From positions 1 to 20,651 of the forward strand of contig NZ_NPDU01000077.1 of the NCBI RefSeq assembly GCF_002811985.1: a stretch of DNA of 20,651 nucleotides. Reading direction: 5' to 3'. The stretch comes from Leptospira adleri. Its GTDB lineage: Bacteria; Spirochaetota; Leptospiria; Leptospirales; Leptospiraceae. This document shows, piece after piece, positions 1-11,437 of this stretch. The translations under genes and the position numbers were made by a program. Numbering within the stretch: the first letter of the stretch is position 1; each line of letters begins with the position of its first letter. The notes below the pieces were generated by a model. That model ran no database searches. It was not told where the DNA came from and worked only from the letters and a program-made list of their open reading frames with translations.

Positions 1-234
1 AATCTCCTCAGCAGGATCAATATCCAAGGAGAACAGGAACGAAAAAATCAGCTCCATTACGGATCTAATGCTCAGCTTACCAGCTTTACGTTTCACGTGA
101 AACAAAATAACAAATGGGAACTTCTCAAAACCCACGAACTCTTTTACAGATAATCTTTTCTGAGCATTAGATCCGTAATGGAGCTGATTTTTTCGTTCCT
201 GTTCTCCTTGGATATTGATCCTGCTGAGGAGATT
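1..234. repeat. Perfect 75-bp inverted repeat with 84-bp spacer
   Basis: Positions 1-75 are the exact reverse complement of 160-234; the spacer is 76-159. The left arm reaches the first base of the window, so the repeat could be longer. Both arms lie in the open frame of the YD-repeat-like gene. A perfect arm with no mismatches means either a very recent inversion duplication or a fold-back artefact at a contig end. Confidence 0.95.
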
Positions 235-810
235 TCCTTTCTCATCATATTCGAACTTAGTCGAAGCGATTTGTTTTTTCTCTTCATTGTAGATGTTTTG
301 AATCAAGACCTTCGGATTCTTTTCGTCTTGAACCAAAGTAAAAGTTTCAACTTCCTTTGAGTCTGACCAATTCGTATGTCCGGATTTCGCGAATTCGTTT
401 GCCCACGCTGTGATGTTTGACTTTAATAACGGCTTGTTTTCTTTATCAAAGACTTCGATCAAATCGATTTGTCCTTTTGGATTGTATCGAAAGGTTTTTG
501 TTTCAAGAAGAAGATTGTCTTTGTTGAAGAGTTCTTCTCTTACAACTTTTCCTTCCTTGTATTGGAATTGAGTCGATCCGTCGGGTTTTCCTTCTTCGTT
601 TGTATATGATTCTTTGATAAGTTTTCCGCTGGAATCGTATTCATAATTCGCAGTATAGATGACTTTCCCGCTCGCGTTTTTAACAACTTCTCGAATCGGA
701 CCGTTTTGACTATTTCCGAAAACGTATTTGTCGATATGAGACCATTTTCCGGGCGTCACTGCGGATAAAAAACCCGGAAAAAGCAGAAACACCAATATAA
801 CTCGAATCAT
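1..810 (-). CDS. Exported YD-repeat-like protein, partial (no stop in window)
   Basis: The minus strand is open from ATG 810 to position 1 (270 codons, no stop). A second ATG six bases upstream (816) is possible, but an AGAGG motif sits at better spacing from 810. The N-terminus, [17 protein letters not shown], is a signal peptide, so the product is exported. The body carries repeated units of the form Y-x-Y-D-x-x-G-x-L (near residues 55, 85, 110 and 190; for example [12 protein letters not shown]), as in YD/RHS or YwqK-type proteins. No enzyme motif is visible. From position 234 downward the frame enters a perfect inverted repeat, so the last 25 codons are the antisense copy of its own codons. 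The true C-terminus is therefore doubtful: the gene may be cut by a rearrangement, or the contig end may be misassembled. Function unknown. Confidence 0.7.
   Translation of the reverse strand, partial: MIRVILVFLLFPGFLSAVTPGKWSHIDKYVFGNSQNGPIREVVKNASGKVIYTANYEYDSSGKLIKESYTNEEGKPDGSTQFQYKEGKVVREELFNKDNLLLETKTFRYNPKGQIDLIEVFDKENKPLLKSNITAWANEFAKSGHTNWSDSKEVETFTLVQDEKNPKVLIQNIYNEEKKQIASTKFEYDEKGNLLSRINIQGEQERKNQLHYGSNAQKRLSVKEFVGFEKFPFVILFHVKRKAGKLSIRSVMELIFSFLFSLDIDPAEEI
89..104. promoter_or_regulatory. parS: Probable parS centromere site
   Basis: CGTTTCACGTGAAACA contains a perfect 14-bp palindrome (90-103). On the minus strand it reads TGTTTCACGTGAAACG, which matches the widely conserved bacterial parS sequence TGTTTCACGTGAAACA at 15 of 16 positions. 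The parA-parB pair lies about 4 kb away at 4143-5785, a usual distance for chromosomal parS. The site falls in the spacer of the 75-bp inverted repeat and within the open frame of the YD-repeat-like gene. ParB binding is inferred. Confidence 0.8.
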
Positions 811-964
811 TTCCATAACCTCTACCCTTCAATCATCGGAAAAGAATCTAAAAGATTAACTTCAATTCCTTTATCCTTTATTAAAAAGACAGGGATTGAA
901 TGATTTAATGCCTTGAAAGGAAATCAAGTGACGTTATTTTCTTCCGCACTGAGGAGAATTACAG

Positions 965-2419
965 ATGAATTGGAAGAAGATCGGCTTAGGCTTTTTAGGG
1001 GCCTTGGTTCTATTTTTGCTTTATACGATTTTTATCACGGAGAAAGGAATTCAATCCTTAACTCCAAAGACGAAGTTTGAAGAAAAGGACTACGGGAAAA
1101 TTGCGGAAGATGCTTCGAAAGATTTACAATCTTATCTAAAAATCAAAACGATTCGAGGAAATGAAAAACAAGCAGCCTTATTTTTGAAAAGTCTCTTTGA
1201 TAAGCGGGGAATCAAAACGACTATCTTTGAAGTTCCCGGCAAACCTGAAAGAGCGAGCATCATGGCCGAGATCAAAGGACGCGATTCTGAAGGTGGCTTG
1301 ATTCTTACAAATCATTTGGACGTAGTAGAAGTAAATGAGAGTGAATGGATTCATCCTCCTTTCGCAGGCGTGAGAGTCGGCGATCGAATTTACGGTCGCG
1401 GTGCGGTGGATACGAAAGGACTAGGGATTATGGAGCTCTACGCTTTTTTTCTAATCCACGATTCCGGGATGAAGCTTAAAAAAAATCTGATGTATCTTGC
1501 CGTTTCCGACGAAGAAAGCCGATCCGAATTTGGAATGCGTTTTTTAATCGCGAATCATAGAGACATTTTTAAAGGGTATGAATTTGTTCACAATGAGGGC
1601 GGCGTTGGAACCAAAGACGTCGTTCTAAAAGGAAGTAAAATTTTTAACATCCAACACGCTGAAAAAGGAGCCGTATGGTTGGACTTGGAAAGCGAAGACA
1701 TCTCGGGACATGGGAGTACGCCGCCGGTTCAATATGCCGCGCTCAATCTCATAGACTTTCTTGAAGAATTGAAGAAGATGAATGAGATCACAATCATAAA
1801 GGATGAAACCGCTTCATTCTTTTATCAGATGGGTGAAGTAAGTCCCTTTCCAAATTCCTTTGTGTTAAAACGGTCTCGAAACCCGCTCTTAGGAATTATT
1901 TTAAAAGGAGTGATTCAGACAAATAAACATTTAAGAGCGATGACAAGTAACTCAGTGAGCATCACTGGAGTAGATACTCACTACGCGGGAATCAATGTCA
2001 TCACATCCAAAGCGAATGGAAGCGTTGATATAAGAATTCTTCCCGGATTCAATGAAAACGAAGTTTATGAAAAGGTGAAGAAGCTAGGAGAAAAATATAA
2101 AGTAAAAGTCACGGCGCGACATCTGGAACCGGGAACGACATCGCCTGTGGATTCAAAGTACTTTAAAATTCTTTCCGGCGTTGTCAAAGAAGTGGTTCCC
2201 GGATCGGTGATCACTCCTTTCCTCTCGCCCGGAACAACTGATTCTTCTTACTTAAGACTGGCTGGTTTTAAATGTTACGGATTGATTCCTTCTCTGATGA
2301 GTTCGGAAGAGATCGATGGAATTCACGGGAAAAACGAAAGCACTACTGTGGAGCATTTAAAAACAGGAATTGAAATTCTTCATAAGTCGGTGATCGAATT
2401 TAATAACGTCGAAGACTGA
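965..2419 (+). CDS. Membrane-anchored M20-family zinc metallopeptidase (CPS1/PM20D1-like)
   Basis: A 484-residue protein with a GAGGAG ribosome site at 951-956. Residues 5-24 form one hydrophobic signal-anchor, so the enzyme probably faces the periplasm. The M20 metal and catalytic residues are all visible: H117-x-D119 in TNHLDVV, D149 in [10 protein letters not shown], the catalytic and ligand pair E183-E184 in SDEES, E211 in NEGG, and a C-terminal H454 in GIHGKNES. The lid (dimerisation) domain would lie at about 230-345. Length and the N-terminal anchor resemble Gly-X carboxypeptidase and PM20D1-type N-acyl amino acid hydrolases rather than short DapE or ArgE enzymes. Substrate cannot be read from sequence: a dipeptide or an N-acyl amino acid is likely. 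It is a single gene with its own terminator. Confidence 0.85.
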   Translation: MNWKKIGLGFLGALVLFLLYTIFITEKGIQSLTPKTKFEEKDYGKIAEDASKDLQSYLKIKTIRGNEKQAALFLKSLFDKRGIKTTIFEVPGKPERASIMAEIKGRDSEGGLILTNHLDVVEVNESEWIHPPFAGVRVGDRIYGRGAVDTKGLGIMELYAFFLIHDSGMKLKKNLMYLAVSDEESRSEFGMRFLIANHRDIFKGYEFVHNEGGVGTKDVVLKGSKIFNIQHAEKGAVWLDLESEDISGHGSTPPVQYAALNLIDFLEELKKMNEITIIKDETASFFYQMGEVSPFPNSFVLKRSRNPLLGIILKGVIQTNKHLRAMTSNSVSITGVDTHYAGINVITSKANGSVDIRILPGFNENEVYEKVKKLGEKYKVKVTARHLEPGTTSPVDSKYFKILSGVVKEVVPGSVITPFLSPGTTDSSYLRLAGFKCYGLIPSLMSSEEIDGIHGKNESTTVEHLKTGIEILHKSVIEFNNVED

Positions 2420-2426
2420 TTTTCTT

Positions 2427-2463
2427 AAAGTTTCAAGGCGAATCAAATTCGTCTTGAAACTTT
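2427..2463 (+). terminator. Strong hairpin after the M20 peptidase gene
   Basis: A 17-bp stem (2427-2443 with 2447-2463, one G-T pair) with a 3-nt loop lies 8 nt after the stop codon and is followed by a TTTACTCTT tract. The T-run is short, so termination is likely but not certain. The rest of the interval to 2708 shows no gene. Confidence 0.7.
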
Positions 2464-2708
2464 ACTCTTCCCTCACAACTCGCAATCCCGATTTTATCTC
2501 TTGCTGACCATCTTTTTTAGAAAGGAATTCGATTCTTGAGGTAAGAATGATAAAATGAAATGATCCGCGTTCAACACGGGCATTTCGAAGTCAAACATCG
2601 TAGGAAATCGAAAAACTCTGACTCAAACGAAGACAGATCTTATACCGAGAAGATTTCGTACGATGTATGTTTCTAAACCGTCGGGATCAAGTTGGAACTT
2701 TTTCAGTT

Positions 2709-3152
2709 CTATTTGTTTTCCTCATTCCTATCCTTAAAAATAAGACGGAGTTCTTTCAAAACATTCAGGAGCTCTTGTCTCTTTGTGATCGGAAAGTCTT
2801 GCAGTAAATATTCAAAATGACTCGTTATCTTTTTCGGCAAAGTTCTTTCCAATGATCGACCGGTCTTTGTAAGAGTAATGATCGTTGCTCGTTTATCTTC
2901 TTCGGAGATTTCGCTTTTTACCAACTGATTCTGAACCATTCTCGCGACCATTCGAGAAGCGGAAGGCGCATCTTGCAGCGTTACATGGATGATTTCTTTT
3001 TGAGTCAGTGATTCTTTTTCCCAAAGCGTCGCGAGGACCTGCCACTGTTCCGGCGTTAAGTTATAATCCCGAAGACAACGAGAGAGTTCTCTCCTAAAAA
3101 GTAAGGCGACTCGATGAAGATTGAAACCGAGTTGGTGATCCAATATGAACAT
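2709..3152 (-). CDS. MarR-family transcriptional regulator
   Basis: A 147-residue protein of standard MarR length. The first 35 residues form the dimerisation helices. LTPEQWQVLATLWEKESLTQKEI (residues 32-54) gives the start of the winged helix, and the recognition helix follows at about 60-77 (DAPSASRMVARMVQNQLV). The wing carries the typical acidic-basic signature EEDKRATIITLT (about 83-94). It would bind DNA as a dimer, usually repressing a neighbouring gene and responding to a small phenolic or oxidative signal. No divergent partner is obvious: the gene faces the M20 gene tail to tail, and rsmG lies divergently 250 bp upstream. Autoregulation is an inference. No clear ribosome site is seen before ATG 3152. 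Confidence 0.88.
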   Translation of the reverse strand: MFILDHQLGFNLHRVALLFRRELSRCLRDYNLTPEQWQVLATLWEKESLTQKEIIHVTLQDAPSASRMVARMVQNQLVKSEISEEDKRATIITLTKTGRSLERTLPKKITSHFEYLLQDFPITKRQELLNVLKELRLIFKDRNEENK

Positions 3153-3400
3153 AAGGGATTTTTCGAGTTCCTGCTTTAGACGTCAAATATAATTGCTCGA
3201 ACAAGTAACAAAGCCTTAAAAAACAAAACATGATTTGAAATATAAAGTCGCGGGAAGATTTGCTTCTCTGTTCTTGATTCAAAATTTTAAAAACCCCCTT
3301 TGTAGATTGGAAAATTTTTATCGATGTTTCTTTTCTTTGAATCTTTCCGATTTCCAAGAATCTGTAGAGACAGAAGAAAACAAAATTCTACTTTAGCAAC

Positions 3401-4904
<1,504 letters not shown>

Positions 4905-4906
4905 GA

Positions 4907-5785
<879 letters not shown>

Positions 5786-5830
5786 AAGCGGAAAGATTAT
5801 CGATTCCTCGATCAAAGATTTTATAGGAAT

Positions 5831-6200
5831 ATGTTCGATGGACGTTATTTCGCTTTTAATCCGAATTTGGCGCTTCTGTTCGTTGTATTAGTTTTCATTT
5901 TTTACGCAAAACTGTCATTGTACAAGATGAGAATGAAAAATAATTCAGTTCTTTCTCCACTTTTTTGAATTGTTGTTATTAGTTTAATTTCTTCATTGTA
6001 TATTTTTTTCGACCATCGTATTTACGTATAAACTTCCCAAGGAAGAGCTTACCTTAGCTTACACATCCTATCTCGGTTTTAATGTTTATCTCTTACTCGG
6101 AATTGAAACGGCCTTTGAAAAAAGTAAATATATTTTATTTTTTCTGATGTGCGTTTTTGCGATTCTAACTCGATTTTCTTTCCTGATTTTTCTCAAATAA
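5831..6200 (+). pseudogene. Decayed small multi-pass membrane protein
   Basis: An ATG at 5831 opens a 45-codon frame, MFDGRYFAFNPNLALLF..., ending at TGA 5966-5968. The same frame goes on with hydrophobic codons (IVVISLISSLYIFF). At a T7 run (6003-6009) the reading must lose one base to continue as STIVFTYKLPKEELTLAYTSY and on to TAA 6198-6200 (ending ILTRFSFLIFLK). Read this way, the product is about 122 residues with three or four membrane segments. One in-frame stop plus one frameshift indicate a broken gene. No family is recognised. It sits in an AT-rich stretch between parB and a phosphoesterase, inside the segment bounded by the parB tail repeats. Confidence 0.6.
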
Positions 6201-6431
6201 ACAGAAATCTTTTTAGTTTTGCGATCTGTATTCGAAACCCCTTCTCCATTTATCTGCGTAGCTTTTTATTCTGAAGTTAGGAATTTTCTGAAGAAGGTTG
6301 AGAATGTCCGTTGTAGAATTCTTGAGTGATGCTAAGGGAACAAATTTTATTCGTTGATGAGTATGGATTAACTCGTTATTTCCAGTGCAAAAATCAAATC
6401 CTTTATTGTGGTAATGTACAATTGAGAAATT
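6201..6431. other. AT-rich spacer with no supported gene
   Basis: Between the membrane-protein remnant and the phosphoesterase I see no convincing coding pattern. A minus-strand frame of 82 codons (6461-6213) is open but overlaps the phosphoesterase start, has no ribosome site and shows no recognisable domain. Confidence 0.4.
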
Positions 6432-7478
6432 ATGCGAGATATAGTAATTGGGGACATACATGGATGCTTCGAGGAATTAATTCTGCTCCTAAAAGAAGTC
6501 GGTTATTCTAAAGAAGATAGAATCATTTCCGTTGGAGACATTGTGGATCGGGGACCCGACTCGGTGAAAGTATATCAGTTCTTTAAAGAGAATCCGAAAC
6601 ATATCGTGGTTAGGGGAAATCATGAGAACAAACACTACAACCAGGTGCTTTCTTATTCTCAAGAGATCGTGAAAGTTCAGTTCGGAACTCGTTATCAAGA
6701 ATTTTTAGAATGGGTTCAGAATCTTCCTTATTACTTTGAAACCGAAGCCGCGATCATTGTCCACGCGGCGATTGAACCGGATGTTCCTTTGAAGGATCAG
6801 AAAAAGGAAGTTTTGATGGGAAGTACTTCCGGAGAAAAATATCTCACGAATAAAATCGGGTCTCAAAATTGGCTGAGTTTGTATCGACTTCCAAAACCTC
6901 TTCTCTTTGGTCATCGTGTAGTCGGCGATGTTGTCAAAATTTACGGCGATAAAGTATACGGACTTGATACCGGGGCATGTTTCGGAGGATTCTTAACCGC
7001 TGTAACTCTTCCCGATTTTCGGATCTATTCGGTAAAGGCGGATCGAAATTATTGGAGATCGGAAATGGAAAAATGGCAAGTAGAAGTTGTGCGAGCAAAA
7101 CCTTGGAAAACATTCGAGTTTGATAAAATTCAAAGAGAGATTTTTAAAATACGAAATTCTAGACAGCCGGAAGTTGCCGAATTCATTTTCAAAGTAGAAA
7201 ATTTGCTTCGGTCTTTGGATGAAATTTACGAAAAAATTCTGAAAAATTTAGAATATAGGAGTTCTCAAATATTGGGAGAGTTCGGCGCCGATTTGTTTAT
7301 AAATGCGGCAAAGGAATACGAATATAAAGTTCTTCTAATTTTATCTCAGAAAAAACAACTGAACGTAAAATATCTAAAGGATTCTTTTAAAACTCCCGGA
7401 AAATTATTTCAGCTAATGCATCAACTGGATTTGAAAGTGGAAGATACGCTTTTTGAAATCGCAGAGGAAAGAAGATGA
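6432..7478 (+). CDS. PPP-type metallophosphoesterase with C-terminal helical extension
   Basis: A 348-residue protein. Residues 1-200 are a serine/threonine phosphatase-like calcineurin fold with every metal motif: GDIHG (7-11; D8, H10), GDIVDRG (35-41; D36, D39, R40), GNHE (62-65), H111 in VHAAIEP and GH161 in LFGHRVV, followed by YGLDTG. It could act on phosphoproteins or on dinucleotide polyphosphates (ApaH/PrpE type). Residues from about 205 to 348 form a charged, helix-rich extension that I do not recognise. ATG 6432 is fixed by an in-frame TGA nine bases upstream. The last codons and stop come from the decayed copy of the parB tail, so the gene end was probably made by a rearrangement. 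It may have arrived with the neighbouring pseudogene. Confidence 0.85.
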   Translation: MRDIVIGDIHGCFEELILLLKEVGYSKEDRIISVGDIVDRGPDSVKVYQFFKENPKHIVVRGNHENKHYNQVLSYSQEIVKVQFGTRYQEFLEWVQNLPYYFETEAAIIVHAAIEPDVPLKDQKKEVLMGSTSGEKYLTNKIGSQNWLSLYRLPKPLLFGHRVVGDVVKIYGDKVYGLDTGACFGGFLTAVTLPDFRIYSVKADRNYWRSEMEKWQVEVVRAKPWKTFEFDKIQREIFKIRNSRQPEVAEFIFKVENLLRSLDEIYEKILKNLEYRSSQILGEFGADLFINAAKEYEYKVLLILSQKKQLNVKYLKDSFKTPGKLFQLMHQLDLKVEDTLFEIAEERR

Positions 7479-7544
7479 CGATCGCTTATCTGAATTTGGA
7501 AACGATGGAAAAAATTTTTAAACGTTTTTAGTTTGTAGAAATGG
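7461..7544 (+). repeat. Direct repeat, decayed copy of parB 3' end
   Basis: Aligns to 5712-5791. Shared blocks include ATGACGATCGCTTA, GAATTTGGAA, CGATGGAAAAAATTTT and GTTTGTAGAA. It no longer encodes the ParB tail: a T insertion shifts the frame before the remnant of the stop. Its first 18 bases supply the C-terminal residues and stop of the phosphoesterase. Confidence 0.85.
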
Positions 7545-7563
7545 TAATAAAGGTCTTTTTAAA

Positions 7564-7613
7564 AACGTTGCAAGATTCTATATACTTCCTATATTTTCGA
7601 GACTTGCAACGTT
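7564..7613. repeat. 11-bp inverted repeat, 28-nt spacer
   Basis: AACGTTGCAAG (7564-7574) and CTTGCAACGTT (7603-7613) are exact reverse complements around an AT-rich spacer. It lies between convergent genes. It could be an intergenic repeat element or part of a termination region. Confidence 0.6.
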
Positions 7614-7620
7614 GAAACTG

Positions 7621-7646
7621 AGATTATATTAGTGCATATATAATCT
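7621..7646. terminator. Probable terminator between convergent genes
   Basis: AGATTATAT (7621-7629) pairs with ATATAATCT (7638-7646) around an 8-nt loop, followed on the plus strand by TTTGTGATTT. It is AT-rich and so weak, but it sits between the end of the phosphoesterase region and the stop of the lipoprotein gene. Confidence 0.45.
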
Positions 7647-7654
7647 TTTGTGAT

Positions 7655-8377
7655 TTAGGATTTTTCCTTTTTGTCTTTTTTATCCTTTTCTTTTTTCTTT
7701 CGGAACGCCCAGCCAGATCCTGATACGGTTTTGATTCCAACTGCTCCTACGGATTGACCAGTGTTGGCATTAAAAAAGTTAATCTGTAAATCGCCGAACG
7801 ACCAAACTAAAACAGTGTCCCCACCGGCAACCTTTGTTATTTTTTTTAAGGAATTGGTGATCCTAATTTTCCGATTGTTTTCTGCCTGCACTTCGTCCTT
7901 TGGTTCGCGGACAATACAAGGATAATAAAGAGGGGTGTAAGCCCAGATTCCAAGAGTTATCCAATTGATTGGAACCTGCGCATAACAATACGGCCTTTTC
8001 CAAGACTCTTCTTCGACATAATCGTAAAACCAAAATATATGACTATCTTGATTGTAGTCGGAGTAAACATGTCCTAAAAGTTCCCACTTCTTTTCATCAA
8101 ATTGGAGATTATTACCGTCCCAAGAAAATCCTGGAGGAAACTCGATCACATAGGCATTTACATTTGCGACGTCGTTGAGTTTTAATTTCTCAGCTTCGAT
8201 TGTCATTCCAGTTGTGTCTACAACCTCGCCTTTTTTCTCGAATCTTGCTATATAATTCATACTTGCACAAGCAACGAAGGAAGAGTTTAGAAAGAACAAG
8301 AAACTTAAAATTATTATTTTCTTGAATGGTATTTTCTTTCTTAACTCATCGCATAAAGAACGAAACTTTGAATCCAT
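7655..8377 (-). CDS. Probable lipoprotein of unknown function
   Basis: A 240-residue protein with a basic n-region (residues 1-20) and a hydrophobic core (21-32) leading to SSFVAC, with Cys37 as the candidate lipid-attachment residue. Spirochaete lipoboxes are looser than the E. coli form, so F-V-A-C is acceptable. The n-region is rather long, so the true start may lie downstream at a non-ATG codon. The mature part is rich in Trp and Tyr in the middle (ESWKRPYCYAQVPINWITLGIWAYTPLYYPC) and ends in a Lys/Asp/Glu-rich tail (KKKEKDKKDKKEKS). No domain is recognised. It is monocistronic, facing the phosphoesterase tail to tail, with 250 bp of upstream DNA that contains a small palindrome. Confidence 0.7.
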   Translation of the reverse strand: MDSKFRSLCDELRKKIPFKKIIILSFLFFLNSSFVACASMNYIARFEKKGEVVDTTGMTIEAEKLKLNDVANVNAYVIEFPPGFSWDGNNLQFDEKKWELLGHVYSDYNQDSHIFWFYDYVEEESWKRPYCYAQVPINWITLGIWAYTPLYYPCIVREPKDEVQAENNRKIRITNSLKKITKVAGGDTVLVWSFGDLQINFFNANTGQSVGAVGIKTVSGSGWAFRKKKEKDKKDKKEKS

Positions 8378-8483
8378 TTATATCCTCATTTTTAGATTAG
8401 AATCGATTTGATTCTATGTCGTTTTTAACAGGCATAGCTTAGCGGAATTGCATTAAACGAGATCCGGATATGGAAAATATTTA

Positions 8484-8502
8484 GTTAGTTTTCGAAACTA
8501 AC
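8484..8502. repeat. 8-bp palindromic arms upstream of the lipoprotein gene
   Basis: GTTAGTTT (8484-8491) and AAACTAAC (8495-8502) flank a TCG spacer, about 107 bp upstream of the lipoprotein start. It could be an operator or a short hairpin. The rest of 8378-8628 shows nothing identifiable. Confidence 0.4.
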
Positions 8503-8628
8503 ACATTAGTGATTTCTAATTTATCGAAATTTTAAGAAAGGCCAAATCCAAAAGCGAAAATTCCGAAGAAGAACGAAGATCAAAAAAAATAGAATGTTCA
8601 ACAAATGCGTATGCGAGGGTTTTAAATT

Positions 8629-9144
8629 CTATTCTTGAATATCCAACAAAAAACCGCGAATATCCGTAAGTGATTTCAGCAATTTAAATGCGGAATTTCC
8701 CTCGTTCATAATCAGTTCAGCGAGAACTTGGATTTTTTCGTCGATGATTCGCACGACATGATAGATTTTCTTGGCTTCCCCTTTCATTCTTCTGGAAAGA
8801 GTTTCCACTTTCATGTTTTGATCGATTACCGCTTTGGTGATGGCTTGGACGTGTTTTTGATAGGCTTCTAAATTAACGATGGAAGGAAGATCCAAAAATC
8901 TTTTTTCAATCTCGGGGAGATCACGCCAAAGTGCGTTGAGATCTTTTGTGGATTCGGAATTAGAGGGAACGATCTCTTCTAAAATATCGAGAAAGGATGA
9001 GGAAGCGGGCGCTTCTATGTTTTCGCTTGGGTCGGCGGAACTTCCTCTGTTTAAGGAGGAAACTCCATTCTTTTTACCTTTGGAAGTTTGCCTTGTTTCG
9101 GTTTCTTTACGAGGTGGTTGGTAAGGTGGTATGAGTACTTTCAA
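8629..9144 (-). CDS. YaaR family (DUF327) protein
   Basis: A 171-residue protein. The first 50 residues are polar and low in complexity. The rest matches the YaaR pattern: SFLDILEEI (49-57), a DLNALWRDL-type segment, L-x-x-x-P-x-x-x-NLEAYQKHVQAI, and the C-terminal IDEKIQVLAELI...LLKSLTDIRGFLLDIQ. YaaR proteins are small helical proteins of unknown biochemical role, often near envelope, flagellar or DNA-replication genes. Translation appears to start at TTG 9144, overlapping the bactofilin stop by four bases (TTGA), so it is probably coupled. No in-frame ATG lies near the N-terminus. It is the last gene of a three-gene operon, and the association with a bactofilin suggests a cell-envelope role (inference). 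Confidence 0.78.
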   Translation of the reverse strand: MKVLIPPYQPPRKETETRQTSKGKKNGVSSLNRGSSADPSENIEAPASSSFLDILEEIVPSNSESTKDLNALWRDLPEIEKRFLDLPSIVNLEAYQKHVQAITKAVIDQNMKVETLSRRMKGEAKKIYHVVRIIDEKIQVLAELIMNEGNSAFKLLKSLTDIRGFLLDIQE

Positions 9145-9488
9145 TGTGCAACTGGGTTGATCTTACAATTGCCTTCGAACTGCACTCCCTCTTCCATCAC
9201 GATTCGAGGAGAAATGATATCTCCTTTCATTCTGCAGGATGCAAGCAAAGTGACTCTTTCACTGGCGTAAATATTCCCATTGATTTCGCCGCCAGCGACA
9301 ACAATTCGGGCTCTAATATCCGTATCGACGATACCGGATTTGCCGATTAGGACTTTTCCCTCGGTTTTTATCGAACCTCGAAAAATTCCGTCGATTCTTA
9401 ATAGCCCCGATAGTTTAAATTCGCCGCTGAACTCGGCACCTTCGCCAATGATACTATTTACGATTAAGTGTTCTTCTGTTGTCGCCAT
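9141..9488 (-). CDS. Bactofilin (polymer-forming cytoskeletal protein)
   Basis: A 115-residue protein that is almost entirely the bactofilin domain: short hydrophobic strands with regularly spaced glycines, such as GEFKLSGLLRIDGIFRGSIKTEGKVLIGKSG and GEINGNIYASERVTLL, which fold into a right-handed beta-helix. Bactofilins polymerise without nucleotide and act as membrane-associated scaffolds for peptidoglycan enzymes. In spirochaetes and Helicobacter they affect helical shape. The start ATG 9488 directly follows the TGA of the upstream M23 gene (TGAATG), and the end overlaps the YaaR gene. The three genes are thus a tightly coupled operon. Leptospira carries several bactofilin paralogues, so I give no symbol. 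Confidence 0.92.
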   Translation of the reverse strand: MATTEEHLIVNSIIGEGAEFSGEFKLSGLLRIDGIFRGSIKTEGKVLIGKSGIVDTDIRARIVVAGGEINGNIYASERVTLLASCRMKGDIISPRIVMEEGVQFEGNCKINPVAH

Positions 9489-10508
9489 TCAGTCCTGAAT
9501 TTGGTTGAGGAAAGCAAAAGGGTTGATCGCCCTTGTTCCAACGTGAATTTCATAGTGGAGCATATAATTGGGAGAGGATTCCGTTTTCCCGACGAAACCG
9601 ATTACTTCCGTTTTTGAAACTTGCTGACCTTGTCTTACTTTCAATCGATCCATATTCGAATAGATCGTCTTCCAGCCGTATTTGTGTGCTACTTTTACAA
9701 AATAACCGGTGTTTCTTGTATAACCGATCTCATACACGGTCCCCGGAGCGGTCGCCATCACTTCGGATCCGGCAAAGGATCCGATATCAACTCCGCTGTT
9801 GTATTCTTTTCTTCCGGCGATCGGATTAAAGTAAGCTCCGTATGGATAAAGGACGTAGCCTTTTACCGGCCAGATGGACGGCGTTTGTTTAAGAATATTT
9901 TTTCTTTTTTTAAGAATCGAGATGATGTCCTGAGTGAGTTCGTTGCTGATCTTTAAGTTGTGAACGTCTTCCTTTAAACGAAAGACCGCAGCTCCTTCCG
10001 GGAGATCGTTTGTTTGAGGATTCGAAGATTTAGGTTCTATAATGGAAGGAGGTTGAGTGGAAAGTTGTTCGGCGCCTCCGATTCCTTTGGAAACTTTTGC
10101 CGGATCACCGCCGAGTCTAACGTAGAGTCTAGCTAATCTTCCATAATAGTACTCGACGTACTCGTGAAGAGAATTGATCTCCTCTTTCATCTTCGCCGAT
10201 TGTCTGATAAAGTCTTTATTAGAAAGATTGAGTTCCGTAAGTTGATGTACGGAACCGCTATGGCTCAAGACGTTGATGGAGCTTATGATAAGAAGAATAA
10301 AGATCGTTCCTATAAAAATTGAAATCGCCCGATAGGAGATGTGAAAGTTGATGGTCTTTTGTTCCGAGTGCGGAATCACCATCACGGTAAGTCTCTCTTT
10401 TCCTTTTCGATTGAGTTCGGAAAGTTTAAGATCGAGTTTAAGTTTGTACTCCTGATACTTGTAGCGGAGTCTATAATAGATTAGTGCGAAAGTTGCTTTG
10501 ATATCCAC
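9489..10508 (-). CDS. Membrane-anchored LytM/M23 domain protein, catalytically degenerate
   Basis: A 339-residue protein: a cytoplasmic basic N-terminus (1-58), one membrane helix (about 59-80), a periplasmic stretch with coiled-coil character (90-130), a Pro/Ser linker (145-170), and a LytM/M23 fold at about 212-335. The fold is clear ([59 protein letters not shown]), but the active site is eroded. The H of H-x-x-x-D is N237 (D241 kept), the H of Y-x-H-L is N285, and H-x-H is M316-x-H318. Zinc hydrolase activity is therefore unlikely. Degenerate LytM proteins usually activate or position real peptidoglycan hydrolases, and Csd2 of Helicobacter is a comparable bactofilin-linked case. First gene of the operon. 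Confidence 0.9.
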   Translation of the reverse strand: MDIKATFALIYYRLRYKYQEYKLKLDLKLSELNRKGKERLTVMVIPHSEQKTINFHISYRAISIFIGTIFILLIISSINVLSHSGSVHQLTELNLSNKDFIRQSAKMKEEINSLHEYVEYYYGRLARLYVRLGGDPAKVSKGIGGAEQLSTQPPSIIEPKSSNPQTNDLPEGAAVFRLKEDVHNLKISNELTQDIISILKKRKNILKQTPSIWPVKGYVLYPYGAYFNPIAGRKEYNSGVDIGSFAGSEVMATAPGTVYEIGYTRNTGYFVKVAHKYGWKTIYSNMDRLKVRQGQQVSKTEVIGFVGKTESSPNYMLHYEIHVGTRAINPFAFLNQIQD

Positions 10509-10566
10509 GGTTTATGTCCCGAAACTTGGTTTTTAGCGAACCGCTTTCACCTGTCTGAAGAGATCC

Positions 10567-11429
<863 letters not shown>

Positions 11430-11437
<8 letters not shown>

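Noticed and set aside
178..360. Plus-strand 60-codon frame
   Set aside because: It is antisense to the YD-repeat-like gene and partly created by the inverted repeat.
3094..3357. Minus-strand 87-codon frame upstream of the MarR gene
   Set aside because: It overlaps the MarR start in another frame, has no recognisable domain and no ribosome site.
6213..6461. Minus-strand 82-codon frame before the phosphoesterase
   Set aside because: It is antisense to the phosphoesterase start, lies in AT-rich DNA and has no recognisable domain. A remnant cannot be excluded.
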